Assembly: GCF_003426815.1 (NCBI RefSeq)
Contig: NZ_QKYK01000005.1
Location: forward strand, 186,001-250,000
DNA: 64,000 nt
Origin: Desertimonas flava
Lineage (GTDB): Bacteria > Actinomycetota > Acidimicrobiia > Acidimicrobiales > Ilumatobacteraceae
Direction: 5' to 3'
The position numbers were made by a program, and so were the translations under genes. The notes under the pieces were generated by a model, which saw only the letters and a list, made by a program, of their open reading frames with translations, ran no database searches and was not told where the DNA came from. Of this stretch, positions 37,025 through 45,173 are shown one piece after another. Positions within the stretch are counted from its first letter, which is position 1. Each line of letters opens with the position of its first letter.

Positions 37025-38106
37025 GGTGATGTCCTCTCCTGGTGGGCGGTGGTGGAGTCGGTCGGTCCGGCCGTCTTGGCGCCGCCGTCGAGGGCGGCGC
37101 GCACGGCCGGGACGACCTTGGTGGCGAGCAGTTCGATGCGTACGCTGCCGCTGTCGACCGGCTCGCCGGGAAGCTGGGCCCAGAAGTGCACGTCGCGGAT
37201 CTCCGGCGTGCCCGACAGCAACGCGGTCAGCTCGCGGACGGCGGTCTCCGGATCCCAGATCTGATACGCACCGCCGGCGACGATGGCGTCGCGGTCGGGG
37301 AACTGCGGCACCTGGTCGGGCGGACCGAATGCGCCCCAGGCGACGTACTCGTTGAGCTGATACAGCGCATGGTCGCCGATGCGGGCCCATTCGCGCTCGG
37401 GGTCGTCGGCGATGATGATCCACTGACCGGCGTAGATGGCCGCCTCGCCGAGGTCGCCGTGGTGGCGGCGGATGGCATCGAGGTACACGGCGTGGTGGGC
37501 GTTCTGCGTGGACAGGAACCCGTCGGCGATGCGGGCGACACGCTCGATCGCCACGTCGGCCATGCCGCCGACGAGGAGGCGCGGCGCGTCGGTCGGCGTC
37601 GGCTCGACGACGATGTCGCCGTAGGAGAATCGTCGACCGACGAAGTCGATCGGCTCGCCCGACCAGGCCCGGCGGATGACCTCGACGCCTTCTTCGAGCA
37701 GGCTCGGACGGTTGGCCAGCGAGCGGCCGAAGGCGTCGAACTCGAGCTGGCGATAGCCGAGGCCCACGCCGAGGTCGAAGCGCCCGCCCGACAGCAGCGA
37801 GAGCGTGGCGCTGTCCTCGGCGAGGCGGATGGGGTCGTGCAGCGGCAGCAACATCAGGTTGGTGCCGATGCGCACCCGGTTCGTGCGCTCTGCGATGGCC
37901 GCGGCGAGCACCAGCGGCGACGGGGTGTAGCCGTCGGCGCAGAAGTGGTGCTCGGTGAGCCACACCGAGTCGATGCCGAGCTGCTCGGCGGTGGCGATCT
38001 GGTCGAGCACGCCACGGTAGAGCTGCTCGAACGGTGGGGCGTCGGGCCCCGGATTGCGGAAGTCGTACCAGAGGCCGAAGCGGACGCCGCCAGCCACGGT
38101 CGTCAC
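37021..38106 (-). CDS. LLM-class flavin-dependent oxidoreductase (luciferase-like)
   Basis: 361 residues, GTG start overlapping the SnoaL-like gene stop (GTGA). Luciferase-family pattern: VRFGLWYDFRNPG, TAEQLGIDSVWLTEHHFCADG, RVRIGTNLMLLPLHDPIRLAEDSATLSLLSGGRFDLGVGLGYRQLEF and APRLLVGGMADVAIERVARIADGFL. It is a diverged paralogue of the next gene, and the two may form a heterodimer as luciferase subunits do, or act in succession. Confidence 0.88.
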   Translation of the reverse strand: MTTVAGGVRFGLWYDFRNPGPDAPPFEQLYRGVLDQIATAEQLGIDSVWLTEHHFCADGYTPSPLVLAAAIAERTNRVRIGTNLMLLPLHDPIRLAEDSATLSLLSGGRFDLGVGLGYRQLEFDAFGRSLANRPSLLEEGVEVIRRAWSGEPIDFVGRRFSYGDIVVEPTPTDAPRLLVGGMADVAIERVARIADGFLSTQNAHHAVYLDAIRRHHGDLGEAAIYAGQWIIIADDPEREWARIGDHALYQLNEYVAWGAFGPPDQVPQFPDRDAIVAGGAYQIWDPETAVRELTALLSGTPEIRDVHFWAQLPGEPVDSGSVRIELLATKVVPAVRAALDGGAKTAGPTDSTTAHQERTSP

Positions 38107-38612
38107 TCCGCCGGCGGGGCCAGGTCGACGCCCGGCACCGCGCTGAAGTAGTGGATGACGACGTCGCGCCGGGCGATCGCCCAGCGGCCGGCTCGCCGCT
38201 CGAAGCGGTCGGTGTAGGTGGCCGACACCACCTGCATCACGTCGTCGGGCGTGGCGCCGTTGCAGTTGACGTCGCAGACGCCGTCCGCGGCGTCGGTCCC
38301 GTCGAACGTGAGCGTGAGGTTGGTCGTCCAGTGGTGGGTCTCCCGCCACGCCGGCCAGATGACGTCGACGAGGGCCCGGCGGACCTCGGCGGCGCCGTGG
38401 AAGTCGCCGAACGGCGGTCCGATCCGCCACACGGCGTCGTCGTGCCAGATCGACATGAACAGATCGATGTCGTGCTTGTCGACACCGTGGCAGTAGTTGG
38501 ACACGAGGTCCCGCAGCGCCCAGCGGCTCTCCATCCGGTCGAGGCGCTCCTCGACGCTCGAGTGGCCGGCCTCGGTCGTGGCGGCGTTCGCCGTGGTGGG
38601 CGGGGCGGTCAC
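38103..38612 (-). CDS. SnoaL-like (NTF2-fold) protein
   Basis: 169 residues from GTG 38612, which overlaps the hydrolase stop (GTGA). It has EERLDRMESRWALRDLVSNYCHGVDKHDIDLFMSIWHDDAVWRIGPPFGDFHG, THHWTTNLTLTFDG and TYTDRFERRAGRWAIARRDVVIHYFSAVPG. It resembles the other SnoaL-like proteins here; the DxxxFMSIWHDDAVWRI segment is common in ring-hydroxylating dioxygenase beta-subunit-like relatives. Operon position between hydrolase and LLM genes points to a step in the same pathway. Confidence 0.82.
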   Translation of the reverse strand: MTAPPTTANAATTEAGHSSVEERLDRMESRWALRDLVSNYCHGVDKHDIDLFMSIWHDDAVWRIGPPFGDFHGAAEVRRALVDVIWPAWRETHHWTTNLTLTFDGTDAADGVCDVNCNGATPDDVMQVVSATYTDRFERRAGRWAIARRDVVIHYFSAVPGVDLAPPAE

Positions 38613-39412
38613 AGCGCCCCCAGGAAGCCGACGAGCTCGGTGCGGTAGCGCTCGCCCTCCTCGATGAACGGGGCGTGGCCGCTCGATTCGAATTCGGCGA
38701 ACGAGGAGTTCGGCAACAACTCGGCGGCAACCCTGGAGATGCCGATCGGCACGATGGCGTCGTGGGTGCCCGCCACCACCAGCGCCGGGGCGGCGATCGT
38801 GGGGAGCAGTGCCCGGTGATCGACGTTGCCCAGGTCCCGCAACGCCGTGTCGGCGCGTGGTCCGGCCTGCATGAAGATCTGCCACATCCAGTCGACGACG
38901 GCCTGGCCGACGTCGGCATGGCAGACGCCGGCGGAGAGACCGGCGAGGAACGTCGCCCGGTCGGCTCGCAGGGCGGCGATCGTGGCGTCGAGGTCGTCGA
39001 CGGTCCCGCCGTGCGGGTAGTCCGTGTCCTGGATGTAGCGCGGCGTCGCCCCGCACGTGAGGACGAGCCCACCGAGGCGGTCGCCGAGCTTGCCGGCCGC
39101 CTCGGCCACCACGGCGCCGCCGAGCGACCAGCCGTTGAGGACGGGACGATCGAGCCCGAGGTGATCGACCAGGGCGACCACGTCGCCGGCGATGCCGGCG
39201 ACGGTGGTGTCGCCGACGTCCTTGTCCGACAGTCCGCAGGCTCGATGGTCGAGCGACACCACCGCGTGGCCGGCGGCGAGCAGCGCCGGCAGCGTGGTGT
39301 CCCACACGCGGCACGACATGCCCCAGCCGTGCACGAGCACGACCGGCCGGCCCGAGCCCTCGTAGTGCTCGAAGTAGATCGACTTGTCCCCGTCGACGTT
39401 CAACGTCGCCAT
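38609..39412 (-). CDS. Alpha/beta hydrolase
   Basis: 267 residues from ATG 39412 (MATLNVDGDKS), with GGGGGTG upstream. The oxyanion strand VVLVHGWGMSCRVWD, nucleophile elbow NGWSLGGA (Ser), acid AGTHDAIVP (Asp) and SSGHAPF (His) form the triad. It is the first gene of the minus-strand cluster that continues through SnoaL-like, two LLM, LivK, LivHMG, LivF and a last SnoaL-like gene. In catabolic clusters such enzymes open rings or cut esters and C-C bonds; here the substrate is unknown. Confidence 0.87.
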   Translation of the reverse strand: MATLNVDGDKSIYFEHYEGSGRPVVLVHGWGMSCRVWDTTLPALLAAGHAVVSLDHRACGLSDKDVGDTTVAGIAGDVVALVDHLGLDRPVLNGWSLGGAVVAEAAGKLGDRLGGLVLTCGATPRYIQDTDYPHGGTVDDLDATIAALRADRATFLAGLSAGVCHADVGQAVVDWMWQIFMQAGPRADTALRDLGNVDHRALLPTIAAPALVVAGTHDAIVPIGISRVAAELLPNSSFAEFESSGHAPFIEEGERYRTELVGFLGAL

Positions 39413-39511
39413 CACGACACCCCCAGGTCTGTCGTCGGTGAGTGATGGCGAGTCTGAGCATCGGACCGTCACCCCCGCCAGGGTGGAGTTGGCCTCGCGT
39501 TGTGCGAATCG

Positions 39512-41230
39512 TCAATCGGCGGGCAGGCCGAGGCGATCGTTCTCGGCCTCGGTGCGGTCCTCGCCCAGCATCTGCAGGGCGAACCGCACGTCGAGGAGTG
39601 AGTCGAGGTTGTCGGGATCGACACCGGTCAGCTGCTTCACCTGGTTGAGGCGGTAGCGCACCGTGTTCTCGTGCACCCCGAGCGCCGTCGCCGTCTTGCG
39701 GTAGTGGGCGTTGTTGTCGAGGAACGATCGCAGCGTGGCCACCAGCCCGGCGCCGGTCCGGTCGCGCTCGACGAGCGGGGCGAGGAGCTGATCGGCGATG
39801 CGCCGCGCCGATTCGGCGGTGCCGCCCGACATGAACGCCCGCAGCACACCCATGTCGGCGAGCAGTGACACGGTGCAGCTGCCGGCGTCGCGACTCATCG
39901 CCTCCAGCGCCACGCGCAGGTCACGGTGCGCGGCGGCGTAGTCGGACACCTCGGTGCACACACCCGACACCAGCGCCCCGCTCGACTTGGTGCGCAGTCC
40001 GGAGCTGTCGAGGGCCGAACGGACGGCGGCACGCACCTCCTCGAGGCCGGCGCGCCCGCCGACGACGGGGAGCCGGCAGAGGAACACGTCGGCCCCCGGG
40101 AGGCCGGCGGCGACGATGTGCTTGTCGCCGAGCTGCTCGCCGAGCCGGGTGGCGAAGTACGCCCGCCGGGCCGAGCCGGTGATGCGGTGCTGGGCCGTGG
40201 GGTCCCATCCCACCCGCACCAGCACCTGCGGCGCCTCGAGGTCGACGCCGTAGCTCGTGGAGCGGCGGATGAGACGGGCCGGTTCGCGATCGCCCTGGAG
40301 CAGATCGGCGAGGAAGTCCTCGCGCGCCTGACCTTCGGCCTCGAGCTGGCGGCGGCTGGAGACGAGCTCGAGGCTGAGCACCGTCGAGCTGTGCTCCACC
40401 ACCTGGGCGTCGAACGACGACAGCGGCGTGCCGATCTCGGCGACGAGCAGGTAACCGATGTCCTCGCCCCGGGCGACGACGCGCCCGACGAGGTGGCGCA
40501 CGTTGACGCCGAGCTGGGGCAGCGCCGGCACGACGGTGGACGGGCGCGAGCCGTCGGTATCGGCGAGGGCCCGGCGGACGCGGGGCGCGGCACCTTCGAT
40601 CGTCCAGTCGGCGGGCGTGGTGGTCGCACCGTTCGGGGCGACGCAGTGCAGCACGTTGAACGAGGCACTGAACAGCGCCGTCGGTTTGCCCGTGAGGTCG
40701 GCCACCAGACGCAGCACGTCCACGGTTGTCGCCCCGTCGGCGACGGCCTGGGTGAGCGTCCGGTGGACGAGTCCGACGCGCTCGAGGTCCTTGCTCTGAC
40801 GGGCCATGATCGCCCCGCGCTCGTCGGCCACGGCGATCGTGTGGCGCTCGTCGGTGACGTCGCGGGCGCAGCCGTAGATGTAGCGGCCGTCGTCGGACGG
40901 CATCGACCGCCAGACCAGCCAGCGCCACTCCCCAGCCTTGGACAAGAAGCGGTTCTCGAAGTCGGTGACCACCTCGCCGTGCTCGAGCTGGCGGATGGCG
41001 TGGAGCGTGGCCTCGACGTCTTCGGGGTGGACGAAATCGACGAAGGGGATCGCCATCAGCTCCGCCTTGCTGTAGCCGAGGACCCGTTCGAAGGCGTCGT
41101 TGACGCGCTTGAAGTATCCGTCGGTACCGGCCACGCACAACAGGTCGAGGGCGAGGTCGAAGAGGCGAGCGATGCTGAGCTCGTCCGACTCCCCCATCTG
41201 GCGCTCCATCACTGCTGGCATCGTGTTCAT
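39512..41230 (-). CDS. PAS domain and PucR/CdaR-type helix-turn-helix transcriptional regulator
   Basis: 572 residues. A PAS domain spans about 18-130 (LFDLALDLLCVAGTDGYFKRVNDAFERVLGYSKAEL; FENRFLSKAGEWRWLVWRSMP; GCARDVTDERHTI). A GAF-like region follows, then a CdaR-type middle domain (LLQGDREPARLIRRSTSYGVDLEAPQVLVRVGW). The C-terminal PucR-type HTH is clear: LVATLRSFLDNNAHYRKTATALGVHENTVRYRLNQVKQLTGVD. It is encoded directly upstream of, and in line with, the hydrolase/LLM/Liv cluster, which it may control in response to a metabolite or redox cue sensed by the PAS domain. Confidence 0.88.
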   Translation of the reverse strand: MNTMPAVMERQMGESDELSIARLFDLALDLLCVAGTDGYFKRVNDAFERVLGYSKAELMAIPFVDFVHPEDVEATLHAIRQLEHGEVVTDFENRFLSKAGEWRWLVWRSMPSDDGRYIYGCARDVTDERHTIAVADERGAIMARQSKDLERVGLVHRTLTQAVADGATTVDVLRLVADLTGKPTALFSASFNVLHCVAPNGATTTPADWTIEGAAPRVRRALADTDGSRPSTVVPALPQLGVNVRHLVGRVVARGEDIGYLLVAEIGTPLSSFDAQVVEHSSTVLSLELVSSRRQLEAEGQAREDFLADLLQGDREPARLIRRSTSYGVDLEAPQVLVRVGWDPTAQHRITGSARRAYFATRLGEQLGDKHIVAAGLPGADVFLCRLPVVGGRAGLEEVRAAVRSALDSSGLRTKSSGALVSGVCTEVSDYAAAHRDLRVALEAMSRDAGSCTVSLLADMGVLRAFMSGGTAESARRIADQLLAPLVERDRTGAGLVATLRSFLDNNAHYRKTATALGVHENTVRYRLNQVKQLTGVDPDNLDSLLDVRFALQMLGEDRTEAENDRLGLPAD

Positions 41231-41331
41231 TGCCGCTCCCCGGAGGCCGCGACGGACTCCCCAGTTGCCGCCGACCCCTACCCTGACTGTACGCCTCTAC
41301 AAAATGATCGACGAGCGGCGACCGTCGGCGT

Positions 41332-41351
41332 CGTTGTGGACTTCCACAACG
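41332..41351. promoter_or_regulatory. 20-bp palindrome between the PucR-type and DGPF genes
   Basis: CGTTGTGGACTTCCACAACG: nine-base arms around CT, perfect. It lies about 100 bases upstream of the PAS-PucR start and about 175 upstream of the DGPF gene, in a 294-base divergent region. It looks like the site of a dimeric regulator; the PAS-PucR protein itself is one possibility. Confidence 0.5.
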
Positions 41352-41436
41352 GCCCACGCTTCGGCCGGCAGCTCGTGCTCTCTGCCTGGCCTCGACGCCG
41401 GAGCCCTTCTGGCGAACGCAGAAATCGCCGCCGCGA

Positions 41437-41464
41437 TGTCGAAACGGCAGACGGCGGCTCCGAC
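41437..41464 (+). promoter_or_regulatory. Candidate ECF42-type promoter of the DGPF gene
   Basis: TGTCGA (41437-41442), an 18-base spacer and CGAC (41461-41464), 61 bases before the ATG. This matches what I recall of ECF42 target promoters (TGTCGA at -35, CGA/TC at -10). The sigma factor of that group is encoded in the next gene, which suggests autoregulation. Confidence 0.5.
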
Positions 41465-41524
41465 GTTCCGACGTCTGCCCTGTTGGACAGGCCGCAATAC
41501 TCGATCCTGACCGGAGGTCGCCCC

Positions 41525-41917
41525 ATGAAGTACGTCATCCTCATCCATTCGCATCCGCAGCCGTGGGGCCACCCCACGTGCGACTACCTGCCCGAGTTCC
41601 AGGCCCTGCCGCAGGAGGAGAAGGACCGCTCGGCAGCCGAGTTCGAGGCGTTGCTCACCGAGCTGAGCAGCAACGGCGAGCTGGTCACCGCCGAGGCGCT
41701 CGGTCATCCCGACTCCAGCCGCGTCTACCGCTGGGAGGACGGCGCGCCGCTCGCCAGCGACGGTCCGTACTCGGAGACCAAGGAGCACCTCGCCGGATTC
41801 TTCCTCATCGACGTCGAGTCGCAGGAGCGGGCCGAAGAGATCGCCAGGGTGTTCGCCAGCCCCGGTGACATCATCGAGCTGCGCCCGGCGATGTGGCCAG
41901 GAGGCGATGCCGCGTGA
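41525..41917 (+). CDS. DGPF/YCII-domain protein
   Basis: 130 residues, ATG behind GGAGG. It has the YCII-related fold with the name-giving motif as DGPYSETKEHLAGFFLIDVES, and begins MKYVILIHSHPQPWGHP. DGPF proteins are small, of uncertain function, and typically encoded next to ECF42 sigma factors, as here, where the sigma gene follows. No membrane or secretion signals are seen. Confidence 0.85.
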   Translation: MKYVILIHSHPQPWGHPTCDYLPEFQALPQEEKDRSAAEFEALLTELSSNGELVTAEALGHPDSSRVYRWEDGAPLASDGPYSETKEHLAGFFLIDVESQERAEEIARVFASPGDIIELRPAMWPGGDAA

Positions 41918-42041
41918 CGTTCCTGGCGCCGCGGCAGGGGCGCAGGCCCCACCGCGGCGGATGCTGTCCGTGCCCCTACCGCGGCCGGACGCCTCCGCAC
42001 CTCGGGCCTGGGTGCCGGACGCTTCGGGCGAGACCATCGCG

Positions 42042-43292
42042 ATGACCGATCAGATGAACGTGTCGGCGCTCGGCGACGTGTGGCGGCGCGAGGCCGCCCA
42101 CGTCATCGGCGCGCTGCTGCGCACCCATCACGATCTCGCCGACTGCGAGGACGCGGCCCAGGAGGCGCTGGTCGCCGCCGCCCTCCAGTGGCCTCGTGAC
42201 GGTTCGCCCGACGACCCGCGGGCATGGCTGATCCGTGTCGCCCGCCGCCGCCTCGTCGACCAGTTGCGCAGCGAGTCGGCGCGCAGCCGGCGCGAGACGG
42301 CCGACGCGGTGGCCCGGCGAGTGGACGATCCGCTGGCCGAGCCACCCGACGCGACATCCGACAACGCTCTCCAGCTGATGCTGCGCTGCTGCCACCCGTC
42401 GCTGAGCCGGCCGTCGCAGGTGGCCCTCACGCTGCGATGCGTCGCCGGCCTGACCACCGACGAGATCGCCATGGCCTACCTCGTGCCCAGCGCGACGATG
42501 GGCCAGCGCCTCTCGCGGGCGCGCTCGACGTTGCGCGGCGAACCGTTCGCCCCACCCACCCCCGACGAGCTCCCCGAGCGTGTGGCGGCGGTGCTCGACG
42601 TGTGCCACCTCGTGTTCAACGAGGGCCACACCCGGACGGCGGGCGCCGAGCTCGTGGGCGTCGGGCTCGCCCAGGAGGCGATCCGGCTCACCCGCATGCT
42701 CCACGTGGCGCTGCCCGACCATGCCGAGGCCGCCGGGCTGCTGGCGCTGATGCTGCTGACGCACGCCCGCGCTGCTGCTCGCACCGATGCCGCCGGTGAT
42801 CTGGTGCCGCTGGCCGAGCAGGACCGTTTCCTGTGGGACCGCGCTGCCATCGACGAGGGCGTCGCTCTCCTCGAGCGGACGCTCGGCGGCGGCCACGTCG
42901 GTCGCTACCAGCTGCAGGCGTCGATCGCCGCCGTGCACGCCGACGCGGCGTCGGCCGAGGCGACCGACTGGCTGCAGATCAGCGTGCTCTACGGCATGCT
43001 GCAGCGCGTCGCCCCGTCGCCGGCGGTCGAGCTCAACCGGGCCGTCGCCGTCGGCATGGCGCTCGGTCCGGATCAGGGTGTTGCGATCGTCCGCCGACTC
43101 CTCGACGAGCACCCGGCGATGGCGGACCACCACCGCACCCATGCCGTGCTCGCCCACCTCCTCGAGCGGGAGGGCGACCTCGACGCCGCCCGCCACCACT
43201 ACGAGCAGGCCTCCCGCCTCACCGCCAACCTCCCCGAACAGCGCTACCTCAACCGCCGCCTCGCCCAGCTGCATTCCGGCCCCGCAGTCTGA
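42042..43292 (+). CDS. ECF-type RNA polymerase sigma factor with C-terminal extension (ECF42 group)
   Basis: 416 residues from ATG 42042; ATG 41907, overlapping the DGPF gene, is an alternative. Sigma2 covers about 10-85 (HVIGALLRTHHDLADCEDAAQEALVAAALQWPRDGSPDDPRAWLIRVARRRLVDQLR is the stretch, in part) and sigma4 about 115-170 (LTLRCVAGLTTDEIAMAYLVPSATMGQRLSRARSTLR). The remaining 240 residues form a helical TPR-like extension (DVCHLVFNEGHTR; LNRAVAVGMALGPDQGVAIVRRLLDEHP), the hallmark of ECF42. No anti-sigma gene is adjacent; in this group the extension is thought to be needed for activity. The DGPF gene upstream confirms the group. Confidence 0.87.
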   Translation: MTDQMNVSALGDVWRREAAHVIGALLRTHHDLADCEDAAQEALVAAALQWPRDGSPDDPRAWLIRVARRRLVDQLRSESARSRRETADAVARRVDDPLAEPPDATSDNALQLMLRCCHPSLSRPSQVALTLRCVAGLTTDEIAMAYLVPSATMGQRLSRARSTLRGEPFAPPTPDELPERVAAVLDVCHLVFNEGHTRTAGAELVGVGLAQEAIRLTRMLHVALPDHAEAAGLLALMLLTHARAAARTDAAGDLVPLAEQDRFLWDRAAIDEGVALLERTLGGGHVGRYQLQASIAAVHADAASAEATDWLQISVLYGMLQRVAPSPAVELNRAVAVGMALGPDQGVAIVRRLLDEHPAMADHHRTHAVLAHLLEREGDLDAARHHYEQASRLTANLPEQRYLNRRLAQLHSGPAV

Positions 43293-43306
43293 CGTCCAAG
43301 CTCACC

Positions 43307-43943
43307 GTTCTGCTGGAGCCGAAAGGCACGACAACGGGCTTCTCGCGCCACCAGAACACCGTCGTCGTTCTGCTGGAGCCAGAAGGCTGTTCCAGGGTCT
43401 GCTCGCGCCAGCAGAACCTGGTCGAACCCGCGGCGTCTCCACGACGGTCAAGTCGTTCTGCCGGAGCCGAAACACCGTGCCACGGCCTTCTCGCGCCACC
43501 AGAACGAACCGCCACCGGGCTCACCGTTCTGCCGGAGCCGAGACGCCGTGCCAGGGCTTTTCTGCGCCACCAGAACATGTCCGCTCGTTCTGCTGGAGCC
43601 GAAAGGCTGCGCCACGGGTCTTTCGCGCCAGCAGAACACCGTCGCCCCGAGTCCGTGGCGAAACCGTCAGCGAGGGGATCGTTGTGCTGGAGCAGAAAGG
43701 CTGCGCCACGGGCCCTTCGCGCCAGCAGAAGGCGTGGTCGAGCCGGGACCGGCGAGCATCGTCTGGATCATCGTGAGCAGCGGGCGGCCGATGGCGTTGG
43801 CGGCGAGCTGGCGGGAGCGGGTGGGCGTCGTGGTCGAAGTCATGGTGTCTGGGACGACCGGGCCGCCTGATCGGTTCGCCACCGACCACCTCGTTCTACT
43901 GGAGCCGAAAAGCTGCGCCACGGCGTTGTCGCGCCAGCAGAAC
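43307..43943. repeat. Array of seven 51-bp imperfect hairpin repeats
   Basis: Copies, each exactly 51 bp: 43307-43357, 43367-43417, 43455-43505, 43526-43576, 43587-43637, 43681-43731 and 43893-43943. All have the same orientation. Each begins GTTCTGCTGGAGC or a near variant and ends CGCGCCAGCAGAAC or CGCGCCACCAGAAC. The outer arms pair over about ten bases; the inner CGAAAG and CTTTCG pair in the better copies, leaving a small internal loop and a 14-base apical loop (GCTGCGCCACGGGT in copy 5). Spacers are 9, 37, 20, 10, 43 and 161 bases and unrelated. The array fills the 674 bases between the convergent ECF42 sigma and jetD genes and no credible gene lies in it. Function unknown. Confidence 0.85.
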
Positions 43944-43966
43944 AACCACCGCCGGGCCCAGCCGGC

Positions 43967-45169
43967 TCACGCGAGCAGGGTGTCGATGAGACGCTCCTCG
44001 TGGACGATCAGGCCGCGCGACGCCAACTCGTCGCGAAGCGGCGGATCCCACGGCGTGGGCGGCACGGGCCGGTCCTCCACCGGCAGGTCGACGCCGTCAG
44101 CGGCTGCGGCCTCGACCGCCGAGCGATAGTCGTCGGCGCCCATTCGCCACGGCGTGAGCCCGATGCGCTGCATGCGGGCGCAGATCGCCAGGCCCGGCGC
44201 GTCGAAGTCACCGTGATATCGAAGCTCGGCGCCCGCGGCCAGGAGCTGTTCGAGCAGCAGCCTCACGGCCGCCGACGGGTTGCCGTTGAGCGCCACCACT
44301 GCGCCCGCGGTGCGCCGTTGGGCGGCCGCCTCGACGAGACGCGGGTTCTCGACGACCAACACATCGGTGCCGGCCGGCACGACGACCGGGTGTGCGGCGA
44401 GCGCCAATCGCGAGAGGTGCACCGGCACCTCGGCGCCGGCGGCGGCCGCCACCAGTGCATGCAGCCCAGATGCCGCGACAACGGGCAGCGCCCAGGTGAG
44501 CGCTGGTGCCGAGACGAGATCGGTGTGGACGCCGGCACGCTCCCACGCCTCGGCCGAGCCCTCACCCATCGAGCGCATCGCCAACGCCCGCGTCGTCGCC
44601 GCCTCCAACCGGCTACCGGCATCGAGGGCGTGCGATGACCCGGCCACGGCCGCGGCGAGGTCGACCCGTGACGACGTGCGGCCGGCGTCGGCATCGGCGG
44701 CGATGCGATCGACCAACCGGCGCACCGTGCGCACGATCCCGGCCGCGGCGTCGGCATCGAGCCCGCTGAGCACCCCGGAGCGGATCACGCCGTCGATCCA
44801 CTCGCCGGCCCACGGTTCGGGCCACTCGGCCGCGACCGACTCACGCGCCGCACGGCGGGCGTCACGCTGCTCGGCACGGGCGGCTCGTCGGGCTGCCGGC
44901 TCGAGCGAGACCGGGTGACCGAGCGCCGACAGCGCCTCCGGGAGGTCGGCACCGACGCCGAGCTCGACCAACGCCGCCTCCAGAACGGCGAGGTTGATCG
45001 TCGCCCGTACCGGTCCGCCGAGCAGTGCCGCGAGCACCCGTCGGGCTTCCGGCGAGACCGGACCGATGCGGATGCGCCCGCGGTTGTCGATCCCCGACTG
45101 TTCGAGCCGGTGTCGCACGGTCGTCCAGACCACGCCCAGATCGTCGATCGTGAGCGACGGCGGAACCAT
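43967..45169 (-). CDS. jetD: Wadjet anti-plasmid system nuclease subunit JetD (type II; TIGR02679, DUF3323/DUF2399)
   Basis: 400 residues from ATG 45169, four bases after the jetB stop (GTG 45172 is an alternative). The C-terminal DUF2399 half carries the Toprim-like nuclease motifs: VLVVENPRLVEAA, with the catalytic Glu near residue 273, and ELRYHGDFDAPGLAIC, with DxD near 320. The N-terminal half matches DUF3323 (RIRIGPVSPEARRVLAALLGG; AEWPEPWAGEWIDGVI). In Wadjet systems JetD is the topoisomerase-VI-like nuclease that cuts circular DNA once the SMC-like complex has extruded it. All catalytic residues appear kept, so the gene looks functional. It is the last gene of the operon; the hairpin array begins 24 bases after its stop. 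Confidence 0.88.
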   Translation of the reverse strand: MVPPSLTIDDLGVVWTTVRHRLEQSGIDNRGRIRIGPVSPEARRVLAALLGGPVRATINLAVLEAALVELGVGADLPEALSALGHPVSLEPAARRAARAEQRDARRAARESVAAEWPEPWAGEWIDGVIRSGVLSGLDADAAAGIVRTVRRLVDRIAADADAGRTSSRVDLAAAVAGSSHALDAGSRLEAATTRALAMRSMGEGSAEAWERAGVHTDLVSAPALTWALPVVAASGLHALVAAAAGAEVPVHLSRLALAAHPVVVPAGTDVLVVENPRLVEAAAQRRTAGAVVALNGNPSAAVRLLLEQLLAAGAELRYHGDFDAPGLAICARMQRIGLTPWRMGADDYRSAVEAAAADGVDLPVEDRPVPPTPWDPPLRDELASRGLIVHEERLIDTLLA

Positions 45170-45173
45170 CACG

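Noticed and set aside
43307-43943. Hairpin array as an integron attC cassette array
   Set aside because: attC sites begin RYYYAAC and end GTTRRRY; these repeats begin GTTCTGC and end GCAGAAC, the reverse arrangement. There are no cassette-sized genes between copies and no integrase nearby.
43307-43943. Hairpin array as a CRISPR array
   Set aside because: Repeats are 51 bp and differ from each other at many positions, spacers range from 9 to 161 bases, and there are no cas genes.
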